Assembly (NCBI RefSeq): GCF_002531725.1 | Contig: NZ_NWSQ01000029.1 | Location: forward strand, 1-64,000 | From: Rhizobium sp. L43 | GTDB taxonomy: Bacteria; Pseudomonadota; Alphaproteobacteria; Rhizobiales; Rhizobiaceae | Reading direction: 5' to 3' | Length of the DNA stretch: 64,000 nucleotides | Shown: in pieces, positions 37,547 through 46,700 of the stretch | Layout: each line of letters starts with the position of its first letter | How positions within the stretch are numbered: position 1 is the first letter of the stretch | The notes under the pieces: generated by a model | Seen by the model: only the letters and a program-made list of their open reading frames with translations | What the model was told of the DNA's origin: nothing | Databases searched by the model: none | Position numbers and translations under genes: made by a program

Positions 37547-37592
37547 GTTCGAACACCTCGGACATATCCTCAACTCTGTTTTCGGGCGAACC

Positions 37593-38588
37593 TCATTTCG
37601 CAAGCTTGCCGATCGCCTCGATCTCGTTCGTCCATATGCCTGCCGCATAGTCTTGCGGCAGTCGCGCCAGCAGCAAAGGATCGTCGATGCCGGTGGAAAA
37701 ATCGCTGCCGCGATAGGGGCCGAGCACGAAGACCGCGGTTCCGGCATCCTGCATCCGCTTGAGAAACCGGTCCGGCCAGCCCCAGAGCCACGGGGCAATA
37801 TTGATCGGCACCAGCATCATCCGATGCTGGCAGGCGTCCGGCAGCACGCCGGTCCAGCCATAGCCGATATAACCGAACAGGCAGCCCTTCAGGCTCTTGC
37901 GCGAGGCGGTCCTGATATCCGGCGAAAGCCGACGGATGACGTCGATCGGCTCGTCGCCGCCGTAAACGATGATCTCAACCCGCCGTGCGGCGGGAAGCCC
38001 GTTGAGCACCGCGGCGAGCTTTTCGCCTTCGGAAGGATCACGGCTCTTGACGTTGATCAGCAAACGCCGATCCGGAAAGCTCGACAGAACCTCGGCAAGC
38101 GTCGGCATCATGCCGATGCCCCGGCCGCGAAAGGGAAAGCTCTTGCCGCCATCGGCGGTATAGCCGTAACCGATGTCGAGCTTCTTCATGTCGGCCATCG
38201 AATGCTCGCGCGTGACCCCGTGCCCATCGGTGCGGCAGTCGAGCGTCCAGTCGTGAAAGACGGCGAATTCGCCGTCCGTCGTCGGATGCACGTCGATCTC
38301 GACAATATCGGCGCCGGCGGCAAAACCGGCCTGCATCGAGCGGACGGTGTTTTCGAGATAATCATGTTTCGGCGGCAGCATGCGGGCGGCGGTGCAGGTG
38401 TCGTTCTTTAAATCGGTTTCGTCGAACCGCTGGGCGATGCCGCGATGGGCGAGCAGCACCGGCTTTCCCGGCCGATGCTCCGCCAGAAGGCTGGTATTGT
38501 TGAGGTAGATGCCGGCCGCAGCGAGTGCTACGGCCGCCGCCGCGCAATAGAAAAGCTTCCTGCCCAATTCTGCCCCTCCTGATTGCAT
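37593..38588 (-). CDS. Glycerophosphodiester phosphodiesterase family protein
   Basis: A 331-aa protein with one N-terminal membrane anchor or uncleaved signal (about residues 10-30) and a GDPD TIM barrel: LLAHRGIAQ carries the HRG motif, LENTVRSMQAGFAAGADIVEIDVHPT gives the E-x-D metal ligands, and FHDWTLDCRTDGHG the catalytic HD. It would release glycerol-3-phosphate or an alcohol from phosphodiesters in the periplasm. It converges on the membrane cyclase; single gene. Confidence 0.85.
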   Translation of the reverse strand: MQSGGAELGRKLFYCAAAAVALAAAGIYLNNTSLLAEHRPGKPVLLAHRGIAQRFDETDLKNDTCTAARMLPPKHDYLENTVRSMQAGFAAGADIVEIDVHPTTDGEFAVFHDWTLDCRTDGHGVTREHSMADMKKLDIGYGYTADGGKSFPFRGRGIGMMPTLAEVLSSFPDRRLLINVKSRDPSEGEKLAAVLNGLPAARRVEIIVYGGDEPIDVIRRLSPDIRTASRKSLKGCLFGYIGYGWTGVLPDACQHRMMLVPINIAPWLWGWPDRFLKRMQDAGTAVFVLGPYRGSDFSTGIDDPLLLARLPQDYAAGIWTNEIEAIGKLAK

Positions 38589-38757
38589 CGAGTGACATGA
38601 CAGCTAGAAAGCGATTCTGGTTGTTCTTGGGCTGTTTTCCGGCTTTTCTGGAGCAGGGCTGGGAAACGGCGAAACGATTTTGCCGCGCAAGAGCATAGGA
38701 TGTCGGAATCTCGTTTAGCCGGTCGTCTTCAAGACGGACAGGCCATGGAGAACATCA

Positions 38758-39408
38758 ATGACGATTACCATTACCGCCTTTGAACGGTCACCCGATCGCG
38801 GCAAGGGTCTGGCGCGCGACATGCGGGTTCGCTGGGCGCTCGAGGAAGCCGGCGAGCCTTACGAGGTCCGCCTTGTCTCGTTCAAGACGATGAGAGAACC
38901 CGCGCATCTGACCCTTCAGCCTTTCGGGCAGATTCCGACCTATGAGGAAGGCGATCTCGCCCTTTTCGAGTCGGGGGCGATCGTCTTCCATATCGCCGAG
39001 CGCCATGCCGGCCTGCTGCCGGAGGATGCGAATGCCCGGGCGCGGGCGATCGCATGGATGTTTGCCGCGCTCAACACGATAGAGCCGCCGGTCTTCGACC
39101 GCGCCCTCGTCACAATCCTGGAGCGCAACGAGCCCTGGTACGAGCAGCGCCTGCATGCCCTGGAAGTCAGCATCCGGAAACGGTTGGACGATCTTTCCCG
39201 TCGGCTTGGCGATGCCGACTGGCTTGACGGCGCCTTCAGCGCCGGCGACCTCCTGATGGTGACGGTGCTGCTCAGGCTGAAGGGATCGGATCTATTGGCC
39301 GACTATCCCAACCTTACCGCTTATGTCGCCCGCGGCGAAGCGCGGCCGGCTTACAAACGTGCTTTCGCCGCCCAGCTGGCGGTTTTCACCGCCGCATCGG
39401 CCGGCTGA
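38758..39408 (+). CDS. Glutathione S-transferase
   Basis: A 216-aa GST, third in the window. The thioredoxin-fold half has RDMRVRWALEEAGEPYEVRLVSF and the cis-Pro segment FGQIPTYEEGDLALFESGAIVFHIAER; the helical half ends DWLDGAFSAGDLLMVTVLLRLKGS with the N-capping box. The start has the expected spacing after GGAGAA. It lies 31 nt before the hydrolase pseudogene on the same strand. Confidence 0.86.
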   Translation: MTITITAFERSPDRGKGLARDMRVRWALEEAGEPYEVRLVSFKTMREPAHLTLQPFGQIPTYEEGDLALFESGAIVFHIAERHAGLLPEDANARARAIAWMFAALNTIEPPVFDRALVTILERNEPWYEQRLHALEVSIRKRLDDLSRRLGDADWLDGAFSAGDLLMVTVLLRLKGSDLLADYPNLTAYVARGEARPAYKRAFAAQLAVFTAASAG

Positions 39409-39439
39409 TCACTGCCGCAACCATCGAGTTTTATCGCCC

Positions 39440-40306
39440 ATGGAACCACACGACGACGAGCTCATCCGTTTCGAAGCGCAGGGCGCCGCACCTTTGCCGC
39501 CGGCTTCGACCGAAGGTCATGTCGAACATGACGGCGCCCGCATCTGGTATGCGAGCTGGGGCGCCGGCCCTCCTGTGATCCTGCTGCATGGCGGTCTCGG
39601 CCACAGCGGCAACTGGGGTTATCAGCTTGCCGCGCTCTTGGGCAGCGGCCGCCGCGTCGTGCTGATCGACAGCCGCGGCCACGGCCGAAGCACGCGCGAT
39701 ATCAGGCCCTATAGCTATGAGCTGATGGCTGCCGACGTGCTTGCGGTGATGGACGAGCTCGCTCTCGAAAAGGCGGCGTTCGTCGGCTGGAGCGACGGCG
39801 CCTGCATCGCGTTGATCCTTGCGATGACGGCGCCGTCGCGCGTCGAAGGGGTGTTCTTCTTCGCCTGCAACATGGATCCGAGCGGCACGCTGGAATTTCA
39901 TCCAACCGCGGTCATCGACCGCTGTTTTGCCAGGCACGCCAGGGATTATGCCGCACTCTCCGCCACGCCGGACGATTTCACCGCCTTCGTCGAAGCGGTC
40001 AGCCTGATGATGCGAACGGAGCCGAACTATCAGGCTTCCGACCTCGCCGGGATCAAGGCGCCGGTGGCGATCGTGCTTGGCGAGCACGACGAATTCATCA
40101 GGCCCGAGTATGCCGACTATCTTGCCCGCAGCATTCCCGACGCACGGATGATCTGTCTCAAAACGGATGATCTGTCTCAAAGGTGTCAGCCATTTTGCGC
40201 CGCTGCAGCGGCCGGCGGCGTTCAATGCGGCGGTGCTGTCCTTCCTGGACGGGATCCATTCATGAACAATCCCTCTGGCCTCGCGTGCGTTTCCCGCTAT
40301 CTCTAG
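39440..40306 (+). pseudogene. Alpha/beta hydrolase broken by a 19-bp tandem duplication
   Basis: The frame encodes a normal alpha/beta hydrolase start: VILLHGGLGHSGNW (oxyanion region), VLIDSRGHGRST, and the nucleophile elbow FVGWSDGACIAL (GWSDG). At 40144-40162 a 19-nt unit is repeated exactly at 40163-40181. Because 19 is not a multiple of 3, the frame shifts and the protein ends in an unrelated 47-residue tail. Removing one copy restores ARMICLKGVSHFAPLQRPAAF and a stop at 40263-40265; this restored segment holds the catalytic His (VSHFAPLQ). So the triad is incomplete as written. A sequencing artefact is possible but less likely for an exact tandem. Confidence 0.85.
40144..40181. repeat. 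19-bp perfect tandem duplication
   Basis: The unit ACGGATGATCTGTCTCAAA occurs twice head-to-tail (40144-40162 and 40163-40181). It disrupts the hydrolase reading frame. Confidence 0.97.
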
Positions 40307-40310
40307 CGTC

Positions 40311-41321
40311 ATGAGACCTGATGCGCTGCTCTATCCCGCCCCCGAAGGGCTCTATTGCCCGCAAGGCGGCTTTTATGTCGATCCGGTGCGGCCCGTTGAG
40401 CAGGCGCTCGTCACCCATGGCCATTCGGATCATGCCCGGCCGGGCCATGTGAACGTGCTGGCCACCCGCCAGACGCTCGACATCATGCGCCTGCGTTACG
40501 GCGACGGCTTCTGCGCCAGCGAGCAGGCTGCCGCCTTCGGCGAGGAACTGTTGGTCAACGGCGTCAAGGTGAGCTTTCATCCGGCCGGCCATGTGCTCGG
40601 CTCCGCCCAGATCGCCATCGAGAAGAATGGCACCCGCATCGTCGTTTCCGGCGATTACAAGCGCCGTCCAGACCCGACTTGCGCCGCCTATGTGCCGGTA
40701 CCCTGCGACGTCTTCATCACCGAGGCGACCTTCGGCCTGCCGGTCTTTCATCATCCCGATCCGATGGATGAGATCGGCAAACTGCTGGCCTCGCTCCGGC
40801 AATTTCCCGAGCGCACCCATCTCGTCGGCGCCTATGCGCTGGGCAAGGCCCAGCGCGTCATTCGGCTGCTGCGCGATGCCGGTTATGCCGAGCCGATCTA
40901 TATTCACGGCGCCATGGAAAGGCTCTGCGACTATTATGTCGGGCAGGGCATCGATCTCGGCCAGTTGCTGCCGGCCACGATCGAAAGCCGCGACAAATCC
41001 GCCTTCAAGGGCGCCGTCGTCATCGGCCCGTCCTCGGCCTTCGCCGACCGCTGGGCCCGCCGCTTCAACGAACCGCTGCCGGCCTTCGCCTCCGGCTGGA
41101 TGATGGTGCGCCAGCGCGCCAAACAGCTCGGCGTCGAGCTGCCGCTGGTCATCTCGGATCATTGCGACTGGCCGGAACTGACGGAAACCATCCGGGAACT
41201 GCACCCCGCCGAAGTCTGGGTGACCCACGGCCGCGAGGAGGCCTTGGTGCGCTGGTGCCAGCTGCAGGGCATCAAGGCGAAGCCGTTGCATCTGGTGGGT
41301 TACGAGGATGAGGGCGATTGA
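40311..41321 (+). CDS. Ligase-associated DNA exonuclease (MBL/beta-CASP)
   Basis: A 336-aa metallo-beta-lactamase/beta-CASP nuclease of the bacterial ligase-associated type. Motifs are THGHSDHARPGH (HxHxDH), FHPAGHVLGSAQ, VVSGDYKRRPDPT, a beta-CASP helix region (LVGAYALGKAQRVIRLL) and the C-terminal SDHCDWPELTETI with WVTHGREE. It processes DNA ends for the ATP-dependent ligase found downstream. It starts 5 nt beyond the shifted hydrolase frame. Two repeat copies separate it from the ligase, an unusual interruption of a normally tight pair. Confidence 0.92.
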   Translation: MRPDALLYPAPEGLYCPQGGFYVDPVRPVEQALVTHGHSDHARPGHVNVLATRQTLDIMRLRYGDGFCASEQAAAFGEELLVNGVKVSFHPAGHVLGSAQIAIEKNGTRIVVSGDYKRRPDPTCAAYVPVPCDVFITEATFGLPVFHHPDPMDEIGKLLASLRQFPERTHLVGAYALGKAQRVIRLLRDAGYAEPIYIHGAMERLCDYYVGQGIDLGQLLPATIESRDKSAFKGAVVIGPSSAFADRWARRFNEPLPAFASGWMMVRQRAKQLGVELPLVISDHCDWPELTETIRELHPAEVWVTHGREEALVRWCQLQGIKAKPLHLVGYEDEGD

Positions 41322-41408
41322 CGATGGAGTTTGTTGCCGAAAACCCCTCCAGAGTCGGTCTTGCCGCCATCGCTGACACGTCAGAGATGGCGCAAACGCC
41401 TACCCCTC

Positions 41409-41568
41409 ACTCCCTCATTCCTTTCCTAGGGCTTTGCCCGAGGGATGTCACAGGAATCCGGCCACCGCGCGTCGGCGCGGTGAATGACTCATGCAACGTC
41501 AAAGAGTCTTCCGCGCCCAAGGACTTGGGCGCACTGGATTCCTGTGACAAGCACAGGAATGAGGGAGT
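41409..41568. repeat. Dispersed repeat C, copy 1
   Basis: A ~160-nt element bounded by CTCCCTCATTCC and GGAATGAGGGAG, with GTCACAGGAATCC / GGATTCCTGTGAC inner arms and a CGCGCGTCGGCGCGG core. Direct tandem of copy 2 at 41658, separated by about 90 nt; in both copies a GGCCTCTCC...GCCAG tail follows. Confidence 0.8.
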
Positions 41569-41657
41569 TCCAATAGGGCCTCTCCGTGCCAGTCTGCAGG
41601 CGCCTGTGAACGCCTTCGGGCACCGCGGCTACGATCTGGCACCCGAGCCCACCTCTC

Positions 41658-41817
41658 GCTCCCTCATTCCTGTGCTTGTCACAGGAATCCAGCCACCGCG
41701 CGTCGGCGCGGTGAATGACTCATGCAACGCTAAAGAGTCTCTCGCGTCCAAGGACTTAGACGCACTGGATTCCTGTGACATCCCTCGGGCCAAGCCCGAG
41801 GAAGGGAATGAGGGAGC
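41658..41817. repeat. Dispersed repeat C, copy 2
   Basis: The same organisation as copy 1, in the same orientation and at closely similar length, differing mainly in the terminal arms (CTGTGCTTGTCAC against CTAGGGCTTTGCC). The pair fills 41322-41853 between exonuclease and ligase, where there is no gene. Confidence 0.8.
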
Positions 41818-41853
41818 ACGCTTTGGGCCTCTCCACGCCAGTGGGAGGCGCCC

Positions 41854-43479
41854 ATGAAAGCGTTCGCCGATCTCCTCGACCGCCTGGTCCTCACCCCCAG
41901 CCGCAACGGCAAGCTGAAGCTGCTCATCGACTATTTTCGCGACACGCCGGATCCCGACCGCGGCTATGGCCTTGCCGCCATCGCCGGTACGCTGGAGGTG
42001 CGCAACGTCAAGCCGGCCATGCTGCGCGAGCTGGTGCTCGAGCGCATCGACGAGGTGCTGTTCCGTTATTCCTACGATTATGTCGGCGATCTCGCCGAAA
42101 CCATCTCGCTCGTCTGGGACAATGAGCGGGATATCGACCGCTCGGCCCTTGCCCAGCCGCGTCTCGGCGAGGTCGTCACCGGCATGAATGCGCTCGGCCG
42201 CACCGAAGTGCGCGGCTTCGTCCGCGATCTGCTCGACCGGCTGGATGCCTCCGGCCGTTTCGCCTTCATCAAGCTGGCGACCGGCGCCATGCGCATCGGC
42301 GTTTCCGCCCGCCTCGCCAAGCAGGCGCTGGCCGATCTCGGCGGCAAGGACGTCACAGAGATCGAAACCCTCTGGCACGGCCTGCAGCCGCCCTATGAGG
42401 CGCTGTTTGCATGGCTGGCGGGCGGCGGCGAAAAGCCGGTCCTCGCCACACCGGCGATCTTCCATTCCGTCATGCTCGCCAATGCAGTGGAGGAGGGGGA
42501 TCTGACCGGTCTCGACCCGGCCGATTACGCCGCCGAATGGAAATGGGACGGCATCCGCGTCCAGCTCTCGCGCTCCGGTGACAGGCGCAAGATCTATTCC
42601 CGCTCCGGCGACGATATTTCAGGCGCCTTTCCCGATATCCTCGAGGCGATCAGTTTTTCCGGCGTCGTCGACGGCGAGTTGCTGGTCGGCGGCACCGCCC
42701 GCTCCAACAGCCCGACGCGCACCTTCTCCGACCTGCAGCAGCGCCTGAACCGCAAGACGGTCACGGCAAAGATGCTGGCCGACTACCCCGCCTTCATCCG
42801 CAGCTATGACCTGCTCTTCGACGGTGAGGAGGATATTCGCGGCCGCGCCTATGTCGATCGCCGCGAGCGCCTCGGCGAGATCATCGACCGCGCGCCGCAC
42901 GACCGTTTCGACCTCTCTCCGCTCGTGCCTTTTTCGGCCTGGGACGAGCTCGATGCGCTGCGGGCGGCCCCACCCGATCCGGTCATCGAGGGCGTGATGA
43001 TCAAGCGCCGCGACAGCATCTATCAGGCCGGCCGGATGAAGGGCCCCTGGTTCAAGTGGAAGCGCAATCCGTATAATGTCGATGCGGTGCTGATGTATGC
43101 CCAGCGCGGCCACGGCAAGCGCTCCAGCTATTATTCCGATTTCACCTTCGGTGTCTGGGCCGATGACGAGGACGGCGAGCAACTGGTGCCGGTGGGAAAG
43201 GCCTATTTCGGCTTCACCGATGCCGAACTCGAAGTGCTCGACAAATTCGTGCGCAACAACACGACCGAGCGTTTCGGTCCGGTGCGGGCGGTGCGCGCCG
43301 ACAAGGACTTCGGCTTCGTCGTCGAAGTGGCCTTCGAAGGCATTAACCGCTCGACCCGGCATAAATCGGGTGTCGCCATGCGCTTCCCCCGCATCGCCCG
43401 CCTTCGCCCCGACAAGCCGACTTACGAGGCCGACCGGCTGCGCACGCTGATCGCCATGATCGACGCCAAGCCGCCGTGA
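41854..43479 (+). CDS. ATP-dependent DNA ligase (cisplatin-resistance/LigC-associated type)
   Basis: A 541-aa ligase. The N-terminal ~200 residues form the helical DNA-binding domain (FIKLATGAMRIGVSARLAKQAL). The adenylation domain starts at AAEWKWDGIRVQL, where the Lys of KWDG is the AMP acceptor; GVVDGELLVGG, SYDLLFDGEEDI and EGVMIKRRDSIYQAGRMKGPWFKWKR are motifs III, IV and V, and the C-terminal OB fold has PRIARLRPDK. It seals nicks with ATP and is distinct from the NAD-dependent LigA. It starts about 36 nt after repeat C copy 2. The lhr-like helicase that often accompanies this pair is not present. Confidence 0.93.
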   Translation: MKAFADLLDRLVLTPSRNGKLKLLIDYFRDTPDPDRGYGLAAIAGTLEVRNVKPAMLRELVLERIDEVLFRYSYDYVGDLAETISLVWDNERDIDRSALAQPRLGEVVTGMNALGRTEVRGFVRDLLDRLDASGRFAFIKLATGAMRIGVSARLAKQALADLGGKDVTEIETLWHGLQPPYEALFAWLAGGGEKPVLATPAIFHSVMLANAVEEGDLTGLDPADYAAEWKWDGIRVQLSRSGDRRKIYSRSGDDISGAFPDILEAISFSGVVDGELLVGGTARSNSPTRTFSDLQQRLNRKTVTAKMLADYPAFIRSYDLLFDGEEDIRGRAYVDRRERLGEIIDRAPHDRFDLSPLVPFSAWDELDALRAAPPDPVIEGVMIKRRDSIYQAGRMKGPWFKWKRNPYNVDAVLMYAQRGHGKRSSYYSDFTFGVWADDEDGEQLVPVGKAYFGFTDAELEVLDKFVRNNTTERFGPVRAVRADKDFGFVVEVAFEGINRSTRHKSGVAMRFPRIARLRPDKPTYEADRLRTLIAMIDAKPP

Positions 43480-43647
43480 TCTCGACCGACCGGCCGGAAA
43501 ACGCGACGCTGTACCCTCTGTGCTGGACCCCCTGCGCAACAATGACGCAGGGCCAATTTTCAAGATGATGTGTATTGGCGGCAACGATCTTCCGGTGCAG
43601 ATTTTGCTCTGCTGTTCCAGGCCGGGGAAATGATTGGGTGCTGCCTT

Positions 43648-44571
43648 ATGAGCTCGCGTGAACTAAATTCCTTTTTCCTTCAGCGCCGTGCAGTGCTTGC
43701 CGGTATCGCCGGTGCACTCGTCCTGCCGCAAATGGCCGCCGCTTTCGATGTCCCGGATGAACCGCGGCTTGCCAAGCATGACTACGCCCAGGTCCGCCAC
43801 CATTTCCGCACGAAGCTGTTGCAGAAGGGCCCGGCGCCCGACAAATACGAGCCGCTGGCAGCGCCTGCCGATGCCGAGAAAATCTTTTACCGTTCCGGTT
43901 ACGGCGGCGAGCTCGAACTTGCGGCCTGGGTTTCCAAATACAAGCGCGAGCGCGCGCCCAAGCCCGCCGTGCTCTTCCTGCACGGCGGCAACGCCATGGG
44001 CATCGGCCACTGGCAGTTGATGAAGCCCTATATGGATGCCGGCTACGTCGTGATGATGCCGTCGCTGCGCGGCGAAAACGGCCAGATGGGCAATTTCTCC
44101 GGCTTCTATGACGAAGTCGACGATGTGCTTGCCGCCACCGAGCGCCTGGCGCACCTGCCGGGCGTCGATTCCCAGCGCCTGTTCATCGCCGGCCATAGCA
44201 TCGGCGGCACGCTGACCATGCTGACGGCGATGAGCACCCATAAATTCCGCGCCGCTGCGCCGATTTCGGGCAATCCCAATGCCTTCCGCTTCTTCAGCCG
44301 CTATCCCCAGGATATCCGCTTCGACGACAGCAATGCGCATGAATTCGAGGTGCGGTCGGCGCTGTGTTATGCCCAGAGCTTCAAATGCCCGGTCCGTGTT
44401 GTCCACGGCACCGAAGAGGCTCATTTCAACGATCGCGCCGATCTGCTCGCCCGCCGCGCCCGCGCCGCCGGCATCCACATCGAGACCGACACCGTCGCCG
44501 GCAATCACACCTCGGCGCTGCCGGCCGAGATCGAACAGAGCATCCGCTTCTTCCACGGGGTGGCGGCCTGA
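43648..44571 (+). CDS. Exported alpha/beta hydrolase (dienelactone hydrolase-like)
   Basis: 307 aa. A Tat-like N-terminus (FFLQRRAVLAGIAGALVLPQMAAA) precedes an alpha/beta hydrolase core: PAVLFLHGGNAMGIGHW (oxyanion), FIAGHSIGGTLTML (nucleophile elbow GHSIGG), CPVRVVHGTEEAHFNDRADLL (acid) and TVAGNHTSALPAEI (His). All triad residues are present, so it is likely an active periplasmic esterase or peptidase-like enzyme of unknown substrate. An upstream ATG at 43630 is an alternative start. Confidence 0.78.
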   Translation: MSSRELNSFFLQRRAVLAGIAGALVLPQMAAAFDVPDEPRLAKHDYAQVRHHFRTKLLQKGPAPDKYEPLAAPADAEKIFYRSGYGGELELAAWVSKYKRERAPKPAVLFLHGGNAMGIGHWQLMKPYMDAGYVVMMPSLRGENGQMGNFSGFYDEVDDVLAATERLAHLPGVDSQRLFIAGHSIGGTLTMLTAMSTHKFRAAAPISGNPNAFRFFSRYPQDIRFDDSNAHEFEVRSALCYAQSFKCPVRVVHGTEEAHFNDRADLLARRARAAGIHIETDTVAGNHTSALPAEIEQSIRFFHGVAA

Positions 44572-44620
44572 TTTTTCGCCGCCGCTTCAAATACAGGTCC
44601 ATTGGGCCTATATTCCGGGT

Positions 44621-44845
44621 ATGACGACGGACGCAGAGACAATGATCGTGCCGAACGACTTCCCCGAACTGAAATCGCTCGTCTGGAATCGTGATCCTGC
44701 ACGCGCGATGCCCGCCCGCGAGGTCTTCGCACTGTATGAACGCAATTGGCGTTTCGTCGATACCGGCAGGCTGACTGCGCAGGAGATGCGACTGATCCGC
44801 GATCTGGCTGCCACCTGTGGCAATGGCGTCCTGCTCGTTTCCTGA
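44621..44845 (+). CDS. Small conserved-looking hypothetical protein
   Basis: 74 aa (MTTDAETMIVPNDFPELKSLVWNRD...), compact and charged, with no signal peptide or known domain. REVFALYERNWRFVDTGRLTAQEMRLIRDLAATCGNGVLLVS reads as two helices. Codon usage matches its neighbours and the gap to flanking genes is short. It may be conserved across Rhizobiaceae. Function unknown. Confidence 0.55.
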   Translation: MTTDAETMIVPNDFPELKSLVWNRDPARAMPAREVFALYERNWRFVDTGRLTAQEMRLIRDLAATCGNGVLLVS

Positions 44846-44937
44846 TTTCTCACCCCAACGCCAGCCTCGCGCCAGCCGCGGATGCCATCCTCCCGGCAGA
44901 TATCGCTGTCTCGCCGATCGTTGATAAGGGTGGTTCC

Positions 44938-45744
44938 ATGAATTTTCTGCGCCGGGTCTTCCCGATTGCCGGGCTGGTGATTGCAGTTGCGTCGCTCGCC
45001 GGCTGCAACATCCTCATTCCCGATGTCGCCGCCGATTCGCCGGCCCGTTTCGTCCAGGAAACCTCGCCGGTCTTCTATCAGCCGCCGGGCGTCGATCCGC
45101 GCCGGGTGCGGCCGATCCCCGATCAGCCGGTGCCGCAGACGCGCGAGCTCTACAAGACCCAGTTCCACCAGACCTACGGCCTGCCGGTCACCAATCCCGT
45201 GCACATGGCAATGTATGGCGAGCTGCGCGACGCAGATTTCACCCTGCCGGCGATCCCGATCAGCCGCGTGCAGCCGCAGTTCCTGCGCCAGGAGGTCGAT
45301 TACCAGACGACCGAGCGGCCCGGTACCGTGGTCGTCGATACCAAGGCGCGTTTTCTCTATTTCGTCGAGGGCAACGGCAAGGCGATGCGCTACGGCGTCG
45401 GCCTCGGCCGCGACGGTTACGCCTGGTCGGGCCGCGGCACCATCCAGTGGAAGCAGAAATGGCCGCGCTGGACGCCGTCGGTCGAAATGGTCTCGCGCCA
45501 GCCTGAGGTTCGGCCCTTCGGAGCGGAGAATGGCGGCATGAATCCGGGGCTGATGAACCCGCTCGGCGCCCGCGCCATGTATATCTTCAAGGACGGGCAG
45601 GACACGCTCTACCGCATCCATGGCACGCCCGACTGGCAGTCGATCGGCAAGGCCACCTCGTCGGGCTGCGTGCGCATGCTGAACCAGGACGTCGTCGATC
45701 TCTATGACCGCGTCCCCGCCAAGGCCGAGATCGTTGTGATGTAG
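44938..45744 (+). CDS. L,D-transpeptidase lipoprotein
   Basis: 268 aa. A lipoprotein signal peptide ends in ASLAGC (Cys at about 23). The YkuD/ErfK domain spans about residues 130-268, beginning PGTVVVDTKARFLYFVEGNGKAMRYGVGLGRDG and ending with the catalytic HGTPDWQSIGKATSSGCVRMLNQD, where SSGC supplies the nucleophile. It would form 3-3 peptidoglycan crosslinks or tether proteins in the periplasm. It is followed by a paralogue at 45921 with a different export signal. A 7-bp hairpin (45743-45759) overlaps its stop. Confidence 0.9.
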   Translation: MNFLRRVFPIAGLVIAVASLAGCNILIPDVAADSPARFVQETSPVFYQPPGVDPRRVRPIPDQPVPQTRELYKTQFHQTYGLPVTNPVHMAMYGELRDADFTLPAIPISRVQPQFLRQEVDYQTTERPGTVVVDTKARFLYFVEGNGKAMRYGVGLGRDGYAWSGRGTIQWKQKWPRWTPSVEMVSRQPEVRPFGAENGGMNPGLMNPLGARAMYIFKDGQDTLYRIHGTPDWQSIGKATSSGCVRMLNQDVVDLYDRVPAKAEIVVM

Positions 45745-45759
45745 CGCTGCAACAGCGCT
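45743..45759 (+). other. Hairpin between the two L,D-transpeptidase genes
   Basis: AGCGCTG-CAA-CAGCGCT, a perfect 7-bp stem with a 3-nt loop overlapping the first gene's stop codon. No U-run follows, so it is more likely an mRNA stability or attenuation structure than a terminator. Confidence 0.4.
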
Positions 45760-45920
45760 GCTGATATCGTCCGCTTCAGGCCGGACACGTCTGCGTGAAG
45801 CTATGGTTTATTTGGCGCAAGCCGATAGATCTTCTCTTGTTGTTATCGGCATCGGACGAATCGCTGGTTTATCAGCCCTTTCGTCCGGCTTCCCGCATCA
45901 GAGGAAATCAGTCCCGCGTC

Positions 45921-46655
45921 ATGAGCTTCGATAGACATCTTTCCCGCCGCAGCTTCCTTTCCTTTTCGGCGCTGACCGCAGCCTCCGCGCTCACCGGCTG
46001 CGCCTCCTCGGCCAATACGGTAACATCGGGCGATACGTCGATCATCTACCGTTCGCCCATGCGCCTGTTCCAGTCCCCGGCTGCGTCGAGCGTGCCGAGC
46101 GGGCCTGAGCTTGCTGTCATGTATGGCCCGGTCGAGGATGGCGGCTTTCTCATTCCCGCCGTTCCCTACGAGCAGATCGATCCGCGCTATTATCGCCAGC
46201 GCGTCGTCGATCCCACCGGCCAGCCGCCCGGCACCATCGTCGTCGATACACCGTCGCGTTTCCTTTATCTCGTCCAGGGCGACGGCATGGCGATGCGTTA
46301 CGGCGTCGGCATCGGCCGCGAAGGTTTTGCCTGGCAGGGCTCGGGCGTCATCCAGTGGCGTCAGAAATGGCCGCGCTGGAAGCCGCCGAACGAGATGGTC
46401 GCCCGCCAGCCGGAACTGGTCAAATACTCGATCGACAACGGCGGCATGGAGCCGGGCCTGAAAAACCCGCTCGGCGCCCGCGCGCTCTATATCTTCTCGA
46501 ATGGCGAGGATACTCTCTACCGCCTGCACGGCAATCCCGACTGGCGCTCGATCGGCAAGGCCGTCTCGTCGGGCTGCGTCAGGCTCATGAACCAGGACAT
46601 CATCGATCTCTACGACCGCGTTCCGACAAAGGCCCCGATCGTCGTCTTGCAGTGA
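45921..46655 (+). CDS. L,D-transpeptidase, Tat-type signal
   Basis: 244 aa. MSFDRHLSRRSFLSFSALTAASALTGC has a twin-Arg motif and ends in a lipobox, so it may be a Tat-exported lipoprotein. The YkuD domain (about 105-244) parallels the upstream gene: PGTIVVDTPSRFLYLVQGDGMAMRYGVGIGREG, then HGNPDWRSIGKAVSSGCVRLMNQD with the catalytic Cys. The two are tandem paralogues using distinct N-termini, hence probably different export routes. The ATG at 45921 was chosen since the signal motif begins there. Confidence 0.9.
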   Translation: MSFDRHLSRRSFLSFSALTAASALTGCASSANTVTSGDTSIIYRSPMRLFQSPAASSVPSGPELAVMYGPVEDGGFLIPAVPYEQIDPRYYRQRVVDPTGQPPGTIVVDTPSRFLYLVQGDGMAMRYGVGIGREGFAWQGSGVIQWRQKWPRWKPPNEMVARQPELVKYSIDNGGMEPGLKNPLGARALYIFSNGEDTLYRLHGNPDWRSIGKAVSSGCVRLMNQDIIDLYDRVPTKAPIVVLQ

Positions 46656-46700
46656 TCTGACGGGGCGGCCTCGATCCGGCCGCCGCGGCCCCTTTCCCTA

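Noticed and set aside
40311..41321. Exonuclease as a generic MBL-fold hydrolase or RNase J
   Set aside because: Length, beta-CASP part and the ATP-dependent ligase downstream point to the ligase-associated exonuclease.
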